The position numbers and the translations under genes are program-made. Positions 10,412 through 20,950 of a stretch of 64,000 nt of DNA are shown here, one piece after another; position 1 is the first letter of the stretch, and every line of letters starts with the position of its first letter. Source of the DNA: Lepus europaeus (taxonomy: Eukaryota > Chordata > Mammalia > Lagomorpha > Leporidae). Below the pieces are notes generated by a model, which saw nothing but the letters and a program-made list of their open reading frames with translations, searched no databases and was not told the DNA's origin. The stretch lies in the NCBI RefSeq assembly GCF_033115175.1, contig NC_084827.1, positions 174,097,401 through 174,161,400 on the forward strand, written 5' to 3'.

Positions 10412-11449
10412 TTACCTTCTTTCATATTGGTGACCATGTTTCTGTGTTTCTGTGTGTAACACATCTTTAAGCATCTTTTGCAGGGCAGGATGAGTGGCAA
10501 CAAATTCTTTCAGTTTCTGCTTGCTATGAAAAGTCTTAATTTCACCTTCATTCACAAATGAGAGCTTTGCAGGATATAGTATTCTGGGCTGGCAGTTTTT
10601 CTCTCTTAGTACCTGGGCTATGTCTCGCCATTCCCTTCTAGCTTGTAGGGTTTCTGATGAGAAGTCTGCTGTGAGTCTAATTGGAGATCCTCTAAGAGTG
10701 ATCTGACGTTTCTCTCTTGCATCTTTTAGGATCTTTTCTTTATGTTTCACTGTGGTGAGTTTGATTACAACATGTCGTGGTGAGGATCTCTTTTGGTCAT
10801 GTTTATTAGGGGTTCTGTAAGTTTCCTGTACTAAGATGCCTCTGTCCTTCTCCAAACCTGGGAAATTTTCTGCTAGTATCTCACTGAAAATGCCTTCTAA
10901 TCCTTTCTCCCTCTCCATGCCTTCAGGAACTCCTAGAACCCGAATGTTGGGTTTTTTAATAGTATCCTGTAGATTCCCGACAATATTTTTTAGATTTCTA
11001 ATTTCTTCTTCTTTTCTTTGGTTTGCCTGTTTCCTTTCCTGTTCTCTGTCTTCTAAGTCTGATATTCTCTCTTCTGCTTCGCCCATTCTGTTTTTAAGGC
11101 TCTCCAATGTGTTTGTCATTTGATCTATTGAACTCTTCATTTCATTATGATTTCTAGTCACTATCAGAGTTTCTTGTTCCACTAGTTGTTTCATTTCATT
11201 TTGATTCCTCCTTAATATTTCACTTTCACAAGAGAGATTTTCTATCTTGTCCATGAAGGATTTCTGTAGTTCAAGAATTTGTTTTTGAGAACTTCTTAAT
11301 GTTCTTATCAATTTTTTGAGATCCGCTTCTTGCATTTCTTCGATCTCATCATCTTCATAATCTTGAATTGGGGTGTCTTTTTCATTTGGGGGCGTCATAG
11401 TTTCTTCCTTGTTCTTGTTAGCTTGGTTTTTGCGTTTGTTGTTTGGCAT
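10412..11449 (-). CDS. LINE-1 ORF1 protein, intact
   Basis: A 345-residue nucleic-acid-binding chaperone of the L1 ribonucleoprotein. The first ATG is at 11449; the frame is open upstream to 11473 only without an earlier ATG. Order seen: a polar N-terminus with MPNNKR, an acidic patch near residues 30-45, a long heptad coiled coil at about 46-150 that should trimerise, an RRM from about 155 (NIRVLGVPEG, later RHVVIKL), and a C-terminal domain with RLTADFSSETLQARREW and YPAKLSFVNEGEIKTF. These motifs match the mammalian L1 ORF1 family, where human ORF1p is 338 residues. No stop or frameshift is present. No ORF2 follows, so the protein would have to work with ORF2p supplied elsewhere. Confidence 0.95.
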   Translation of the reverse strand: MPNNKRKNQANKNKEETMTPPNEKDTPIQDYEDDEIEEMQEADLKKLIRTLRSSQKQILELQKSFMDKIENLSCESEILRRNQNEMKQLVEQETLIVTRNHNEMKSSIDQMTNTLESLKNRMGEAEERISDLEDREQERKQANQRKEEEIRNLKNIVGNLQDTIKKPNIRVLGVPEGMEREKGLEGIFSEILAENFPGLEKDRGILVQETYRTPNKHDQKRSSPRHVVIKLTTVKHKEKILKDAREKRQITLRGSPIRLTADFSSETLQARREWRDIAQVLREKNCQPRILYPAKLSFVNEGEIKTFHSKQKLKEFVATHPALQKMLKDVLHTETQKHGHQYERR

Positions 11450-12367
11450 GTTGGAGATATTTGGTTTCTTCACTGTGGTGTTTTTTCTTGTTACGCTATG
11501 GCTCTATATTAAGTGGACTGTCTGCTTTCAGTGGAGCCTTAGAGGCTTGAGATGAGTGTGGACTGAGAGCTGTGTTTGGTTCCTCAGGGTTGAGGGTGTG
11601 TCAAAGATGACACTCCCAGGTTAGGTGTGGTAAATCTCTCTTTCTTTTTTTGATTTAAAAGGGAAGTAATTCCGCACAGCTGAACGTAATTGGAGGTAGT
11701 TAGCAGGCAAATGATATACCCACAGGAGCCAGAGATGGGAAGCTCTTTCCCAAGGACCACACAGGGAATCTCTGCTGCCCTCAGTGTGGGCTCCAATTCT
11801 CCTGCAGTCTCCCACTGGGTTGCCAAGTTAGATGCTAATCTGCTGTTATTTCACCCCTCCCCCCAGAGTCAGGTTTTTCTGCTAGGCTCAGGGCTGGTGC
11901 AGACCTGAGGTCGCCCTGCTTATGACGTATGTCCAAAATGGCGCCTGCTCTGTCTTGCTCGCCTTTGAGGGGTGAGCAGAGAGAGAGAAACTTGTGTCTG
12001 TATCGGTCACTTTTTTTATTTTTTTCCTATCTCCCTTCTAGTTAGCCTGGTGAACTTTTCCCCACGGAGTTTCAAGCCTCGTTCCCTCTAGCCTCCTCTT
12101 TCCGCTTGCCCGCTGGTGTCTCAGGCTATTGAGGTTCGGCTCACCTCGCGTTCCAGCGCTGGTGTGTTGAGTCTGCCACTGGTGTCCCGAACTTGGGCTC
12201 CCACGCTCTCCACGCAGGTCCACTGTGAATCACTAGTTCCGGAAGAGTTTCCTCTGCTGTTTCATCCCCTACTCTTCCTTGACCCTGCAGTATCTCCACT
12301 TATATTAAGCTTTCTCTCCCCCTGGACTAAGTGTGCTCCCTGCCTATTCCGCCATCTTGCCGCCTCC
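11450..12367 (-). promoter_or_regulatory. L1 5' UTR / internal promoter
   Basis: GC-richer leader of about 0.9 kb upstream of ORF1. It starts GGAGGCGGCAAGATGGCGG, a typical L1 5' end. The CAAGATGGCGG core (12350-12361, minus strand) is a YY1-type site used by L1 promoters to place transcription starts. A second ATGGCGCC-type block lies near 11939. The presence of the extreme 5' end argues that the element is full length at this side. Confidence 0.8.
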
Positions 12368-12383
12368 TCCCAAAGAATTTTTT
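12368..12383. repeat. Right target-site duplication of mosaic retroelement
   Basis: TCCCAAAGAATTTTTT, immediately next to the L1 5' end, identical to 7251-7266. Confidence 0.9.
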
Positions 12384-12539
12384 AATTAAATAAAAATGTC
12401 CTTCAAAGGAACTACCATCTCTGTTCTTGATAACCCAGGCTCAGATAAGAGACACCAAGCTCAGACAGTGAGGGCTTCCCCAAAGGATGGAGACCCCCAC
12501 TGCCTCTCTAAGCCATGAAGCAACATTGATACTCACTTA

Positions 12540-12860
12540 TTGTTAAGGGTTGGATTATGTTCCCACTCACCTACATTCATCTGTGGAAGTTCCAATCCTC
12601 AGAATGTGACTTTATTTGGAAATGGGGGTGGAGTGGGGTTGGACACAGGACACAGATGAAGGTGAAGGCAGGGACTGGAATGATGCTGCAGAAGCCACAA
12701 TCAGCCCAAGATTCCCAGCAAACCCCCGAGGGGGTGGAGGGCTGCATGGGATGCATTCTCAGTCTCTCCAAGAAGCACCCCTGCCAATATCTTTGATAGA
12801 GACAGACTCCTGGCTACATAGATGGGGAGCCCCTTCCCTACTATCTGGAGATGAGTATCG
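12540..12860. repeat. Ancient interspersed repeat, MaLR/LTR-like
   Basis: Begins TGTTAAGGGTTGGATTATGTTCCCACTC and continues CAGAATGTGACTTTATTTGGAAATGGGG, then GAAGGCAGGGACTGGAATGATGC and CCAGCAAACCCCC. This order is familiar from an old mammalian interspersed repeat, but the family cannot be named with certainty. Confidence 0.4.
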
Positions 12861-13034
12861 CAGTAACTGAGAGTCAACCCGCCAGCGTCTGTGAAGGATG
12901 TTGATGTGCTGTGCTAGTCCTTGCACTCCAGGTTTTTCTGTGCTGTTGTAACTGATCGAGGTCATGAGAATTCTATGATGCTCTGCTTTCTTGTGTTTTA
13001 TGTGGAGTCTTGATTGGAACTTTTATCCAATTAA

Positions 13035-13390
13035 CCAACAAAAACCATCCCTCTCCCAGACCACTCACATGAACTTCCCCCTTTACAGTTTATAAAAGCC
13101 CTAGACAGAATGGCTCTCTCCTTCAGGGATCCCTCTTGGTGGTGTTGGGAGCTGTTTTCTTTCATTTTATCTTTTAACTTCTCTGCTTTGGAGAAACCAC
13201 TTCTACTTTCCACACTCTCCCTTCTCTGTGCTCCTTGTTCTTCTGAGACATGACCCTGGTGGAGAAAACGAACAGCAATAACCACAGACCCCTGCAGCAT
13301 CTTCATCTCCGGCCTGGAGTCTCCAGAGAGACCCTGGAGGACGACGCATGTCTGCTGTATAAGCCACCAAGCTTGCAAGGACTCTGTTAT
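13035..13390 (+). repeat. Possible solitary LTR-like sequence
   Basis: A TATA-like TTTATAAAAGCCCTAGAC at about 13089 is followed by a T/C-rich stretch ending in CTTTTAACTTCTCTGCTTTGG, an arrangement like U3-R-U5 of an LTR. Neither TG...CA ends nor a target-site duplication was identified. Confidence 0.25.
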
Positions 13391-13749
13391 ACAGCCCCAG
13401 CAGTCACACCGGCATCACTGACACACCCGAGGCAGTCATCCACATCCAACACTCCACTCACCGAGACAAGCATTTATGAGTCTCTCCTGCACATCAGCCA
13501 CTGAGATATGCTCTGGGGATGAGAGAGTATCAGGCTGTGGTTTCCCCCTCGTGGACTGTGCCATCCAGTGTAGCTGACTATTGAGCACTTGGTGTGCTGA
13601 AGTAAAATACATACTAGCTTTCAAAGACTTAATCCAAGAAAAATAAAATATTCCATTAATTTGTTTTATACTGGCTGGCTATATTTTGAAATTATAATAT
13701 TGTTGATATGTTAGGTTAAATATACTAATAACATTTTCACACAGAAATC

Positions 13750-14060
13750 AGCATTGTGGTGCTGTCGCTTACAATGCTGGTAGCCCATGTTGGAGGACCC
13801 ATTCAAGGTCCAGCTGTTCCTCTTTAAATCCAGCTCCCTGCTAAGGTGCCTGGGAAAGCAGTGGAAGATGGTCCACGTACTTGAGCCATCACCACCAATG
13901 TGGGAGACCTGAATGGCTTTCCAGGCTCCTGGCTTTTGTGACCATTGTGGCCATTTGGGGAGTGAACCAGCAGATGGGAAGATCCTCTCTCTCTCTCTTT
14001 CTCTCTCTCTCTCTTTTGTGACTCACCTTTTCACCTATTTCTTTCAAATGTTTAAGTTTG
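13750..14060 (+). mobile_element. CSINE, diverged
   Basis: C-repeat body on the + strand: CCAGCTCCCTGCTAAGGTGCCTGGGAAAGCAGTGG, CATTTGGGGAGTGAACCAGCAGATGG, then a (CT)n tract. The A-rich tail is lost or altered. Confidence 0.85.
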
Positions 14061-14389
14061 ACTGCTGTACATTTTAAAATTAGACATTTGACAGACAACA
14101 CAAAGCTACTAAACAGAAGTGCCCTGGAGCTTTGAGGCCAGTGGTAGGGCAGACGGAGAAGTAAGTCACAGTTATAATTGTGGAGCTGCCCTCACAAGAC
14201 TATTGGCACCTGAAACGGAGATCCAGAGAGGCAAAGAAGGGAGCATTATGTGACATAGGAGCGGGGTGTGCAGAGGATAGGTGAGCCCCTTGGGAAACTA
14301 CAAAAGCTCTTTTGTTATCCATCAGATCCCAGTGGAGCAAGGAAAAGAGAATGAGAACCCTAAGAACAGTTTCCCCACCTCAGTGCTAT

Positions 14390-14560
14390 GGGCCTTGGGC
14401 TAAATTCTTCACACATCCACTCCTTTAATTACCATTGCACCTGTGAGAGTAACACCTCCGTCTCCAGTTTTTCAGATGAAGAAACTGAGACTTGAGATGT
14501 TAACTTCTTTACCCAGGGTAATGTAGAATCAGAGTTTGTACATGGTCCCAGAAGAGGAGA
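14390..14560 (+). repeat. MIR SINE relic
   Basis: CAGTTTTTCAGATGAAGAAACTGAGACTTGAGATGTTAACTTC then CCAGGGTAATGTAGAATCAGAGTTTG follows the MIR core-to-tail order on the + strand. Confidence 0.75.
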
Positions 14561-14699
14561 TGAGAGAAAGCATGGGGAGGAAATTATGTATCATACTAAA
14601 ATACAAAATTTCAAAAAGGTCAGGGAGAAGGAAGGGAGGATGTTAATTAGTTTCTCTTATGGACAATGAGCATTAATAATTAAATATTAAATAATTAAA

Positions 14700-15055
14700 T
14701 ATTTTTAAATATTTACTTATTAGAAAGACAGAGTGTCAGGAAGAGAAACAGGGAGAGAGTGGGGAGAAAGAGAGAGAGAGCGAGCGAGCGAGCTTCCATC
14801 TGATTGTGTGTTACCCAAATGCCTGCAGCAGCCAAAGCAGAGCCAGGCTGAAGCTGGGGAGCCAGGAACTCCATCCAGTCTCCCACGGCTCTGGTTGGGG
14901 CCCATTTACTTGTGCCATCCTCTGCTGCCTTCTCAAGTGCAGTTGCAGGAAGCCAGATGGGAAGCAGAGCAACCAGGATTGCATGGGCACTCCACTAAGG
15001 GATCCCAGCATCACAAAGAGCAGCTAAAGCTGCGGCATTGCTATGAGGGTCCCTG
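14700..15055 (-). mobile_element. CSINE, diverged
   Basis: Minus-strand C-repeat with a TTTACTTATTAGAAAGACAGAG tail side, a GAGCGAGCGAGCGAGC run in the low-complexity part, and a GCAGCAGCCAAAGCAGAGCCAGG body. Confidence 0.85.
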
Positions 15056-15456
15056 CCCTGACATAATTTAAGCAAAAGTCTGAGATAATCAGATTTGGAT
15101 TTTAGAGCAGTGGAAGCCCTGGAGACGGAGAAAAATGGTGGACTGGAGGTTGATTGGTCAGATTCCCTGTCCAGAAACAAACTGGAGTGCTTCCCGTGAC
15201 TATGGTCTTCGAAAAGGTATTTTGCAGAAAAATGACAGATGTAGAGTATACAGATGTGATCTGAGGGCACAGAGATGGTCGGATCTAAACCAAACTGCAG
15301 GTAACTGAGGGTTCTCCCCTTCGGTCTTTGGAGACTGTTGTCATCGGGCTGCTCCTGTTACAGAATTTCTGGACCTGGCAAAGGCTGATGTCAATGGCAG
15401 GATTGAGATAGAGGAAGTGAATGAGACTTCTGGCTCAGAGTTGCACCTTAAGGAAT
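15056..15456. other. No gene or repeat recognised
   Basis: Short unassigned gap between two CSINEs. Confidence 0.4.
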
Positions 15457-15468
15457 GAAAAGAATGCC

Positions 15469-15799
15469 GGCTGGTGCCGCGGCTCAATAGGCTAATCCTC
15501 CGCCTGCGGCGCCAGCACACCCGGTTCTAGTCCTGGTCCAGGCGCCGGATTCTGTCCCGGTTGCTCCTCTTCCAGGCCAGCTCTCTGCTATGGTCCAAGT
15601 CCTTGGGCCCTGCACCTACATGGGAGACCAGGAGAAGCACCTGGCTCCTGGCTTTGGATCAGCGTGGTGCGCCAGCCGTAGCACACTGGCCACTGTGGCC
15701 ATTGGGGGTGAACCAACGGCAAAGGGAGACTTTTCTGTCTCTCTCTCTCTCTCTCTCACTGTCCACTCTGCCTGTCAAAAATAAAATAAAATAAAAAAA
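15469..15799 (+). mobile_element. CSINE, young subfamily with 12-bp TSD
   Basis: Starts GGCTGGTGCCGCGGCTCAATAGGC and ends CTGTCAAAAATAAAATAAAA. Perfect 12-bp duplication GAAAAGAATGCC at 15457-15468 and 15800-15811. Same subfamily as the copies at 342 and 47824. Confidence 0.93.
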
Positions 15800-15811
15800 G
15801 AAAAGAATGCC

Positions 15812-16408
15812 AGGTTTTGCCTTCAGGTTCCAAGGATTTCTGGCATGAACCATAGAAGGCTCATCTCTGGGGCCCTCAAGAATGAATTTTGTCCTTTTCT
15901 GAGGTTGCCTAACATGTGGGTTGTGTCATGCTTTTCCCTTAAGAATAACAGAGAAGAAATATCTTTAAGGAAACAATGATTTTGAGTTCTTCAAAAGCAG
16001 TTTTTCACTGTAGCACTAAGGATGTGATGGATCAAGCTCACAGCTGTTTTGATTCTGAGGTTACAGGTGCAGCCGGATGAGATGCCTTTTCACTAGGAAT
16101 GATCTGAAAGTCACCGGTGGCCCCGCAGAGCCCACTGTCGGCCTTTCCATGACTTCTTTTGGTTTGTGAAGTATGCAGGGTAAGCAATGTCCTGTGTTTG
16201 CTGTTTAATGCATTGGAGCTGGAATTCCACCTCTTGTTAGTGGGCAACACTCAACAAAGTCTTCACATTCTGCGCCCATGGCCACCACACCCTCCCAGAC
16301 ACAGACATTCCCTAGCACCATGCCTGGCCTGCCATGTGTGGTCCAGCAGCAAAGTCTTTCTGTCCTGCCTTTCCTTGTCTCCTTTAAGCACAGATCATGT
16401 GCATTAAA
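15812..16408. other. No gene or repeat recognised
   Basis: Unassigned sequence; the short frames on both strands overlap each other and lack domains. Confidence 0.4.
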
Positions 16409-16420
16409 AATGGGCAATTA

Positions 16421-16687
16421 CGACCAGCTGCTCCACTTCTGATCCAGCTTCCTGCTAATGGCCTGGGAAAGCAGTAGAAGATGGCCCAAGTGCTTGGGCC
16501 CCTGGCACCCACGTGGGAGACCCAGAAGAAGCTCCTTGCTCCTAGCTTTGGCCAATTGCTACCATATGGGGAGTGAGCCAGCAGAAGGCATCTCTCTCTC
16601 TTTCTCTCACTGTCTCTCCCCACCACCACACGCACCGCCCCTCCCTTAGATCTTTCAAATAACAAATCTTTTTTTTTTTTCTTTTCT
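16421..16687 (+). mobile_element. CSINE, 5'-truncated, with 12-bp TSD
   Basis: Starts inside the body (CAGCTGCTCCACTTCTGATCC) and ends in a T-rich altered tail. The perfect duplication AATGGGCAATTA at 16409-16420 and 16688-16699 shows that the truncation happened at insertion. Confidence 0.9.
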
Positions 16688-16699
16688 AATGGGCAATTA

Positions 16700-18089
16700 T
16701 AGAAGAGGGAAAAGGGCCAACATGTGGTCATCTTTAGGAACAATTGTGTATTTCTACAACACAACCAGTAAATATACAAAAACCAAGATAAGTGTAAAGT
16801 CCATGACAACCAGTTTTAAGGTAAATTATGAAAAAAAACTGCATCCTCTGGACAGAGAATTATGTAGAGACACCTCCCTTGGCTGGCGGATGTTTGACAG
16901 GGTGCTCTTCCTTTGGGCAGCTGATGCCACCCCTCCCCATTCCCAAGGCATAAGCTTTGTTAGAGGAGCCTGGGCTGATCTGCAGCACTCTGTTCATCAG
17001 AGACTCTTGGGCAGGACACGGCCTGGGTGGAGGCATTCTCAGAACCTCATACACCCCGAGAGCTAACATAAGATCCAACTGGCCGTGGGCTGACGCAGTC
17101 ACAAATACATTCACGGACCTGAAAAATCACAAAATATTTAACATTAAAAATAAACTAGACCATTAAAATAATTGCCATAATTGATTTACTATATGACCTT
17201 GATATGTTACTGAGCTGTTTAATAATACATAGGGTCATAATACATAGGGTCTTGATAATTTAATGGAAAAAAAAACTAGTAGAAAACAGAAAACTTTAAA
17301 GCCTGATGATCAGAAAAATAATTTCAACTATTTCAACAGTTGTGTTTCTATGGGAAAGGGGAGGAGTTCAGACCTTTCTAGAGCTTTTGTTTTGTTTTGT
17401 TTTTGTTACTAGAACCAAACATTTGTACTAACTGAAGGAAAAGATGCAGAAAAATTATGGATATTTAAAAAGAAAAGGTATTTTATTACTTTCAAGCTTT
17501 AAATTCTAGAGTTTCATTAACCATCTGTTGCATAGTGGAAAGCTCACTTTAATATACAAAGAATAGCTTGCAAGAAGCACATCTAACTTGCAATTTCAGC
17601 CATGCCTGCATCTACTTGTGCTGAAATTACACCACCATTTCCAGTAAATTGTTATTGTGATATGTGAAAACAGGGTTTTTCCAAGTAGGAGTACTTCCAA
17701 TTGCAATGTTACTCATTCTATTTATTTGCTTATTACAAATAAGCATAAAATTTGATATTTCAATGCCATAACCACAGATTCCTAATTAGTTTTATCTAAA
17801 TTAATGATGTTTTACTGTACTAATTTCTAATAGTGCAGTAACGAATTCTAGGGAAAGCTATTGCAATTAAAATGAGAAAGGCAGTATGATAATCCTGCAT
17901 AAGACTGAATTCAAAGTTCAGTTCCATCCCAAGCTTTGCCCGCCCCAGTTGCTTCTAAACCCATAGTGCAACTACATGAATACAATCCAATTCTGAACAA
18001 AATGAAATTTACTAGATTTTGTTTGCTGTGCAAAATTGGAATCACAGCCACTATATTCAGACCAATGACAAACCTTTCTTCATTGATCC
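16700..18089. other. No gene recognised; AT-rich unique-looking DNA
   Basis: No SINE or L1 motif was seen. 17470-17830 lacks any repeat signature and could include conserved non-coding DNA. 16850-17110 is locally richer in G+C with overlapping short frames on both strands. Confidence 0.4.
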
Positions 18090-18780
18090 AAAATTTACAT
18101 TAAAAAGTGAGTACAATAAATTCACTACAGTCACCATGTTGCTCTTGTATCTGTTCCTCCTATCCACCTGAAATATAATACTCTTGGATCAACATTTCGT
18201 TCGCCTCCTAAACTGCTGGCCAGTGGAAACCTCTTTCTCCTTCTGTATGTTGGAAGTTTTTAGATTCCACATGTAAACGGGATCGTGTGCTATTTGTGTT
18301 CCTGTTTCTGGTTTTCCAACTACATAATGTCCTCCATATATGACCCAGGTTCAGCCATGTTATTACAAATGACAGGATTTCCTTCCTTTTTAAAGCTGTA
18401 TAGTATCCATTTGTAGGCACTCCACATTTTCTTTAAGGATTCATAACTTGATGGGCATTTAGGCAGATGCCATATCTTGGCTATTGTGAATGATGCTGTA
18501 GTGAACATGAATGTGCAGTGATCTCTTCAAAATACTGAATTTCTTTAGATACCCTGGGATTGCTGGATCTATTTTTAATTTTTTAGGAACTTCCATTCTG
18601 CTCTCCATAATGGCTACATCAGTGTGTTCCCATTGGAAGGGTTCAAAGATTCCCTTTCCTCCACATTCTCAACAACACAGATTTTTCATTTTTTTTTTTA
18701 AACTGCCATCCTAATGGTGTGAGGTTGATATCTCACTGTGGCTTTAATTTCCTGAAAACTGCTAAGAGAGTAAATTTGAA
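18090..18780 (-). mobile_element. Old L1 3' end (ORF2 end plus 3' UTR), decayed
   Basis: On the + strand it reads as the reverse complement of the L1 ORF2 3' end: AACTACATAATGTCCTCCATATATGACC, TTAAAGCTGTATAGTATCCATTTG, CTTGGCTATTGTGAATGATGC, CCATAATGGCTACATCAG. Many substitutions show an older mammalian L1 without coding capacity. Confidence 0.8.
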
Positions 18781-18811
18781 GTGTTTAAAAATTAAAAAAA
18801 AAATAAGTATA

Positions 18812-19110
18812 TAGGCATGGGCAGTGGGTTAAGACACCACATCCCATATTAGAGTGCCGGGATGACTCCTAGCTACTCTGTTTCTGATCCAGCTTCCTGT
18901 TAAGGTGGCTGGGAAGGCAGCATATGACAGCCCAAGTACTTGGGTCTCTGCCATCCACATAGGAGACCAGGTTGGAGCTCTGGATTCCTAGCTTTGGCCT
19001 ACCTCAGTCTGGCAGTTGCAGGCATTTAGGAGGTACACTAACAGATGGAAGATACCTGTCTCTGTATATTTCCTTCTCTCTGTGTCACTCTGCCTTTCAA
19101 ATAAACACAT
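18812..19110 (+). mobile_element. CSINE, old
   Basis: Diverged + strand C-repeat: GGGCAGTGGGTTAAGACACC head, CCAGCTTCCTGTTAAGGTGGCTGGGAAGGC body, GCCTTTCAAATAAACACA tail. Confidence 0.82.
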
Positions 19111-19555
19111 ACAAAGTATATAATGAGGTAAGATATATGGTAATAACCTTGCTTTAGCCATTAGACAATGTATACATATTTCAGAACATCATGTTGTACA
19201 CTATAAATATTGGCAGTTTTAATTTCTAAATTTCAGTCACTTTTTAAAAAGAAGTGGAATACAGGTAATACAGCCAACTCTTGGCTCCTCCTTCCAAGTG
19301 GGGATTTCCTTAAGTGTTTCTCCTATGCTGTTCCCCCAGAGGATAAAGAAGGCAATGAGGACTCGTGCTGACTGGTCTGATTCCAAGCAGGCCTCACAGA
19401 GCAGAGTTTATTTAGCTACTAGAGGAAGCTATACACATGAAAAATATTGATAATTATTGAACACATGCTTAATATTTCAGTAATCATATTTCAAATCACA
19501 TAAGTGTAATTCCATAGTAGTCTCCACGCCAAGCTATTGAAAACTTAGTAGGAGC

Positions 19556-20036
19556 TCAAGAATGTCTTAAAGTGAAAACCATAAGTTTCCAAAGCAAAAT
19601 CTCTTCAGATTCTTCTTGAATTTCCAATTTTGGGTGGATATGCAAAACCACAGATGATGTTACTGGGACATTCCAAAAGAAACATTTTGCTGAAATCTCT
19701 TTATGAATGTCAGCTTCACTCAAGTATACAAGTTCAGGCCTCATATTCATTTTCAACAAATGCAGTTTATTTGAAAATGTCCAAAATAAGACGTTCTAGA
19801 TTGTTCTTCCTCATCGCAATTTGCTCTCCCCGTCTAGCTGCTTTTCTAAGACTGGGTGCACGCTCAACAGATACCTTCTTCTGGCGGCTGTTATTAGTTG
19901 GCTGCTCTTCCGAAGGAATAGCCAAAGTTTTCAGATAAATACTGCATCTCATAAAATCGTTCCAAGAGCCAAACTTTGCCATCTCACAGAAAAGCTTCTT
20001 GAAGATCTCTAAGACTTCTGAGGTTGCCTCTGACAA
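19556..20036 (-). pseudogene. Unrecognised frame pair, possible decayed pseudogene
   Basis: Two adjacent minus-strand frames in different phases. The upstream one (19767-20036, about 89 codons) is rich in Lys, Arg and Glu and ends ...RLILDIFK before TAA. The next (19556-19759) starts 8 bases further on in another phase. Composition looks more protein-like than most shadows here, and AATAAA occurs further down at about 19407-19412 on the minus strand. No family was recognised, no splice sites were assigned and no A tail is visible. It may equally be chance. Confidence 0.25.
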
Positions 20037-20040
20037 TTAC

Positions 20041-20735
20041 AGGAATCTTTACGTTCACTTGAGATCAGTTTTGGGTGTATTTGGGATACGGGGAGAGAGA
20101 ATCATGAAGACTTCAGTCATCACCACATCCCCCTGGACAGAAAACCATACCAAACCTGCAGTGTGGAAGCCGCGGGGAGACCTTCCAGGGTTACAGGATT
20201 CTGTCCTGGAGCACGTGAGTCAAAGATGCACACAGTGGTTGTTCCTTCTGTGTGCTCCTGCTAGGCAGCTGACAGTCACAGATTGCGGTACTCCTAGGTG
20301 TTGAACTGACCCTAAGAGCTGGGGATAAAACATGAACAGAAGAGACAAAACCCCCTTCTTATGGGCCCAAGTGGCCTAACCAGACATTTGCATAATAATT
20401 CAATGAAACAAGAAATTAAAAACTATAATGAATGACACAAAGAAAATTACACGATGCTATGGAATCCTATGACAGAAGGACTTGACTGAGTTTTAACACG
20501 TCCTGGGGAAGACAAAACAGGGACGTGACTCTCTGAGAGAGGGAAATATCCGTCTCCTGCCCAGAACCAGCAAAATACTTAATGAAAATCTCATCTTGCA
20601 TTATTTGTGCTACAAAAATTGCTTCAAAATGGAATAGCCGAGAAAGTTTATCTCTAACGGCTTAATGTGCTGACAATATGCTAACAGGTTTTTCAGGGGA
20701 ATGGAATAAAAAGAAAAATCCAAAGCAGGTGAAGC
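20041..20735. other. No gene or repeat recognised
   Basis: Unassigned sequence downstream of PID1. Confidence 0.4.
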
Positions 20736-20739
20736 TTGC

Positions 20740-20950
20740 CTAGACAGAACTACAGCCTTGGACTTGAAGCCGAATGGCTATACTTTCATCAAGCGCATGT
20801 TAGCTGTTGTCCCTTGGCCAACTTATGCAACCTCTCTGAGTCTCAGGTTCTTCAGCTGCAAAGTCAAGGCCATGCCTGCTTGGAGGAATCGTCTGAGGAG
20901 CATAAGAGTAATGTACATGAAAGTGCTTTGTAACCATGGCCACTAGCATA
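20740..20950 (-). repeat. MIR SINE relic
   Basis: On the + strand, TGGCCAACTTATGCAACCTCTCTGAGTCTCAGGTTCTTCAGCTGC is the familiar reverse orientation of the MIR core and tail. Confidence 0.7.

Larger units (their letters stand above)
7267..12367 (-). mobile_element. Composite L1 / retrovirus-like retrotransposon lacking ORF2
   Basis: A 5.1-kb unit bounded by a perfect 16-bp direct repeat, ending in an A tail on the minus strand. In element order (right to left) it has an L1 5' UTR, a complete ORF1, about 2.7 kb unrelated to the reverse-transcriptase ORF2 and bearing degraded retrovirus-like gag/protease traces, and an L1 3' UTR. An autonomous L1 would need about 3.8 kb of ORF2 here. The single duplication and 3' tail suggest that the whole mosaic was copied by L1 machinery acting in trans, as for half-L1 (HAL1) elements. 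An alternative is that a second element replaced ORF2 after insertion, by deletion or recombination. Intact ORF1 suggests moderate or young age. Confidence 0.75.
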
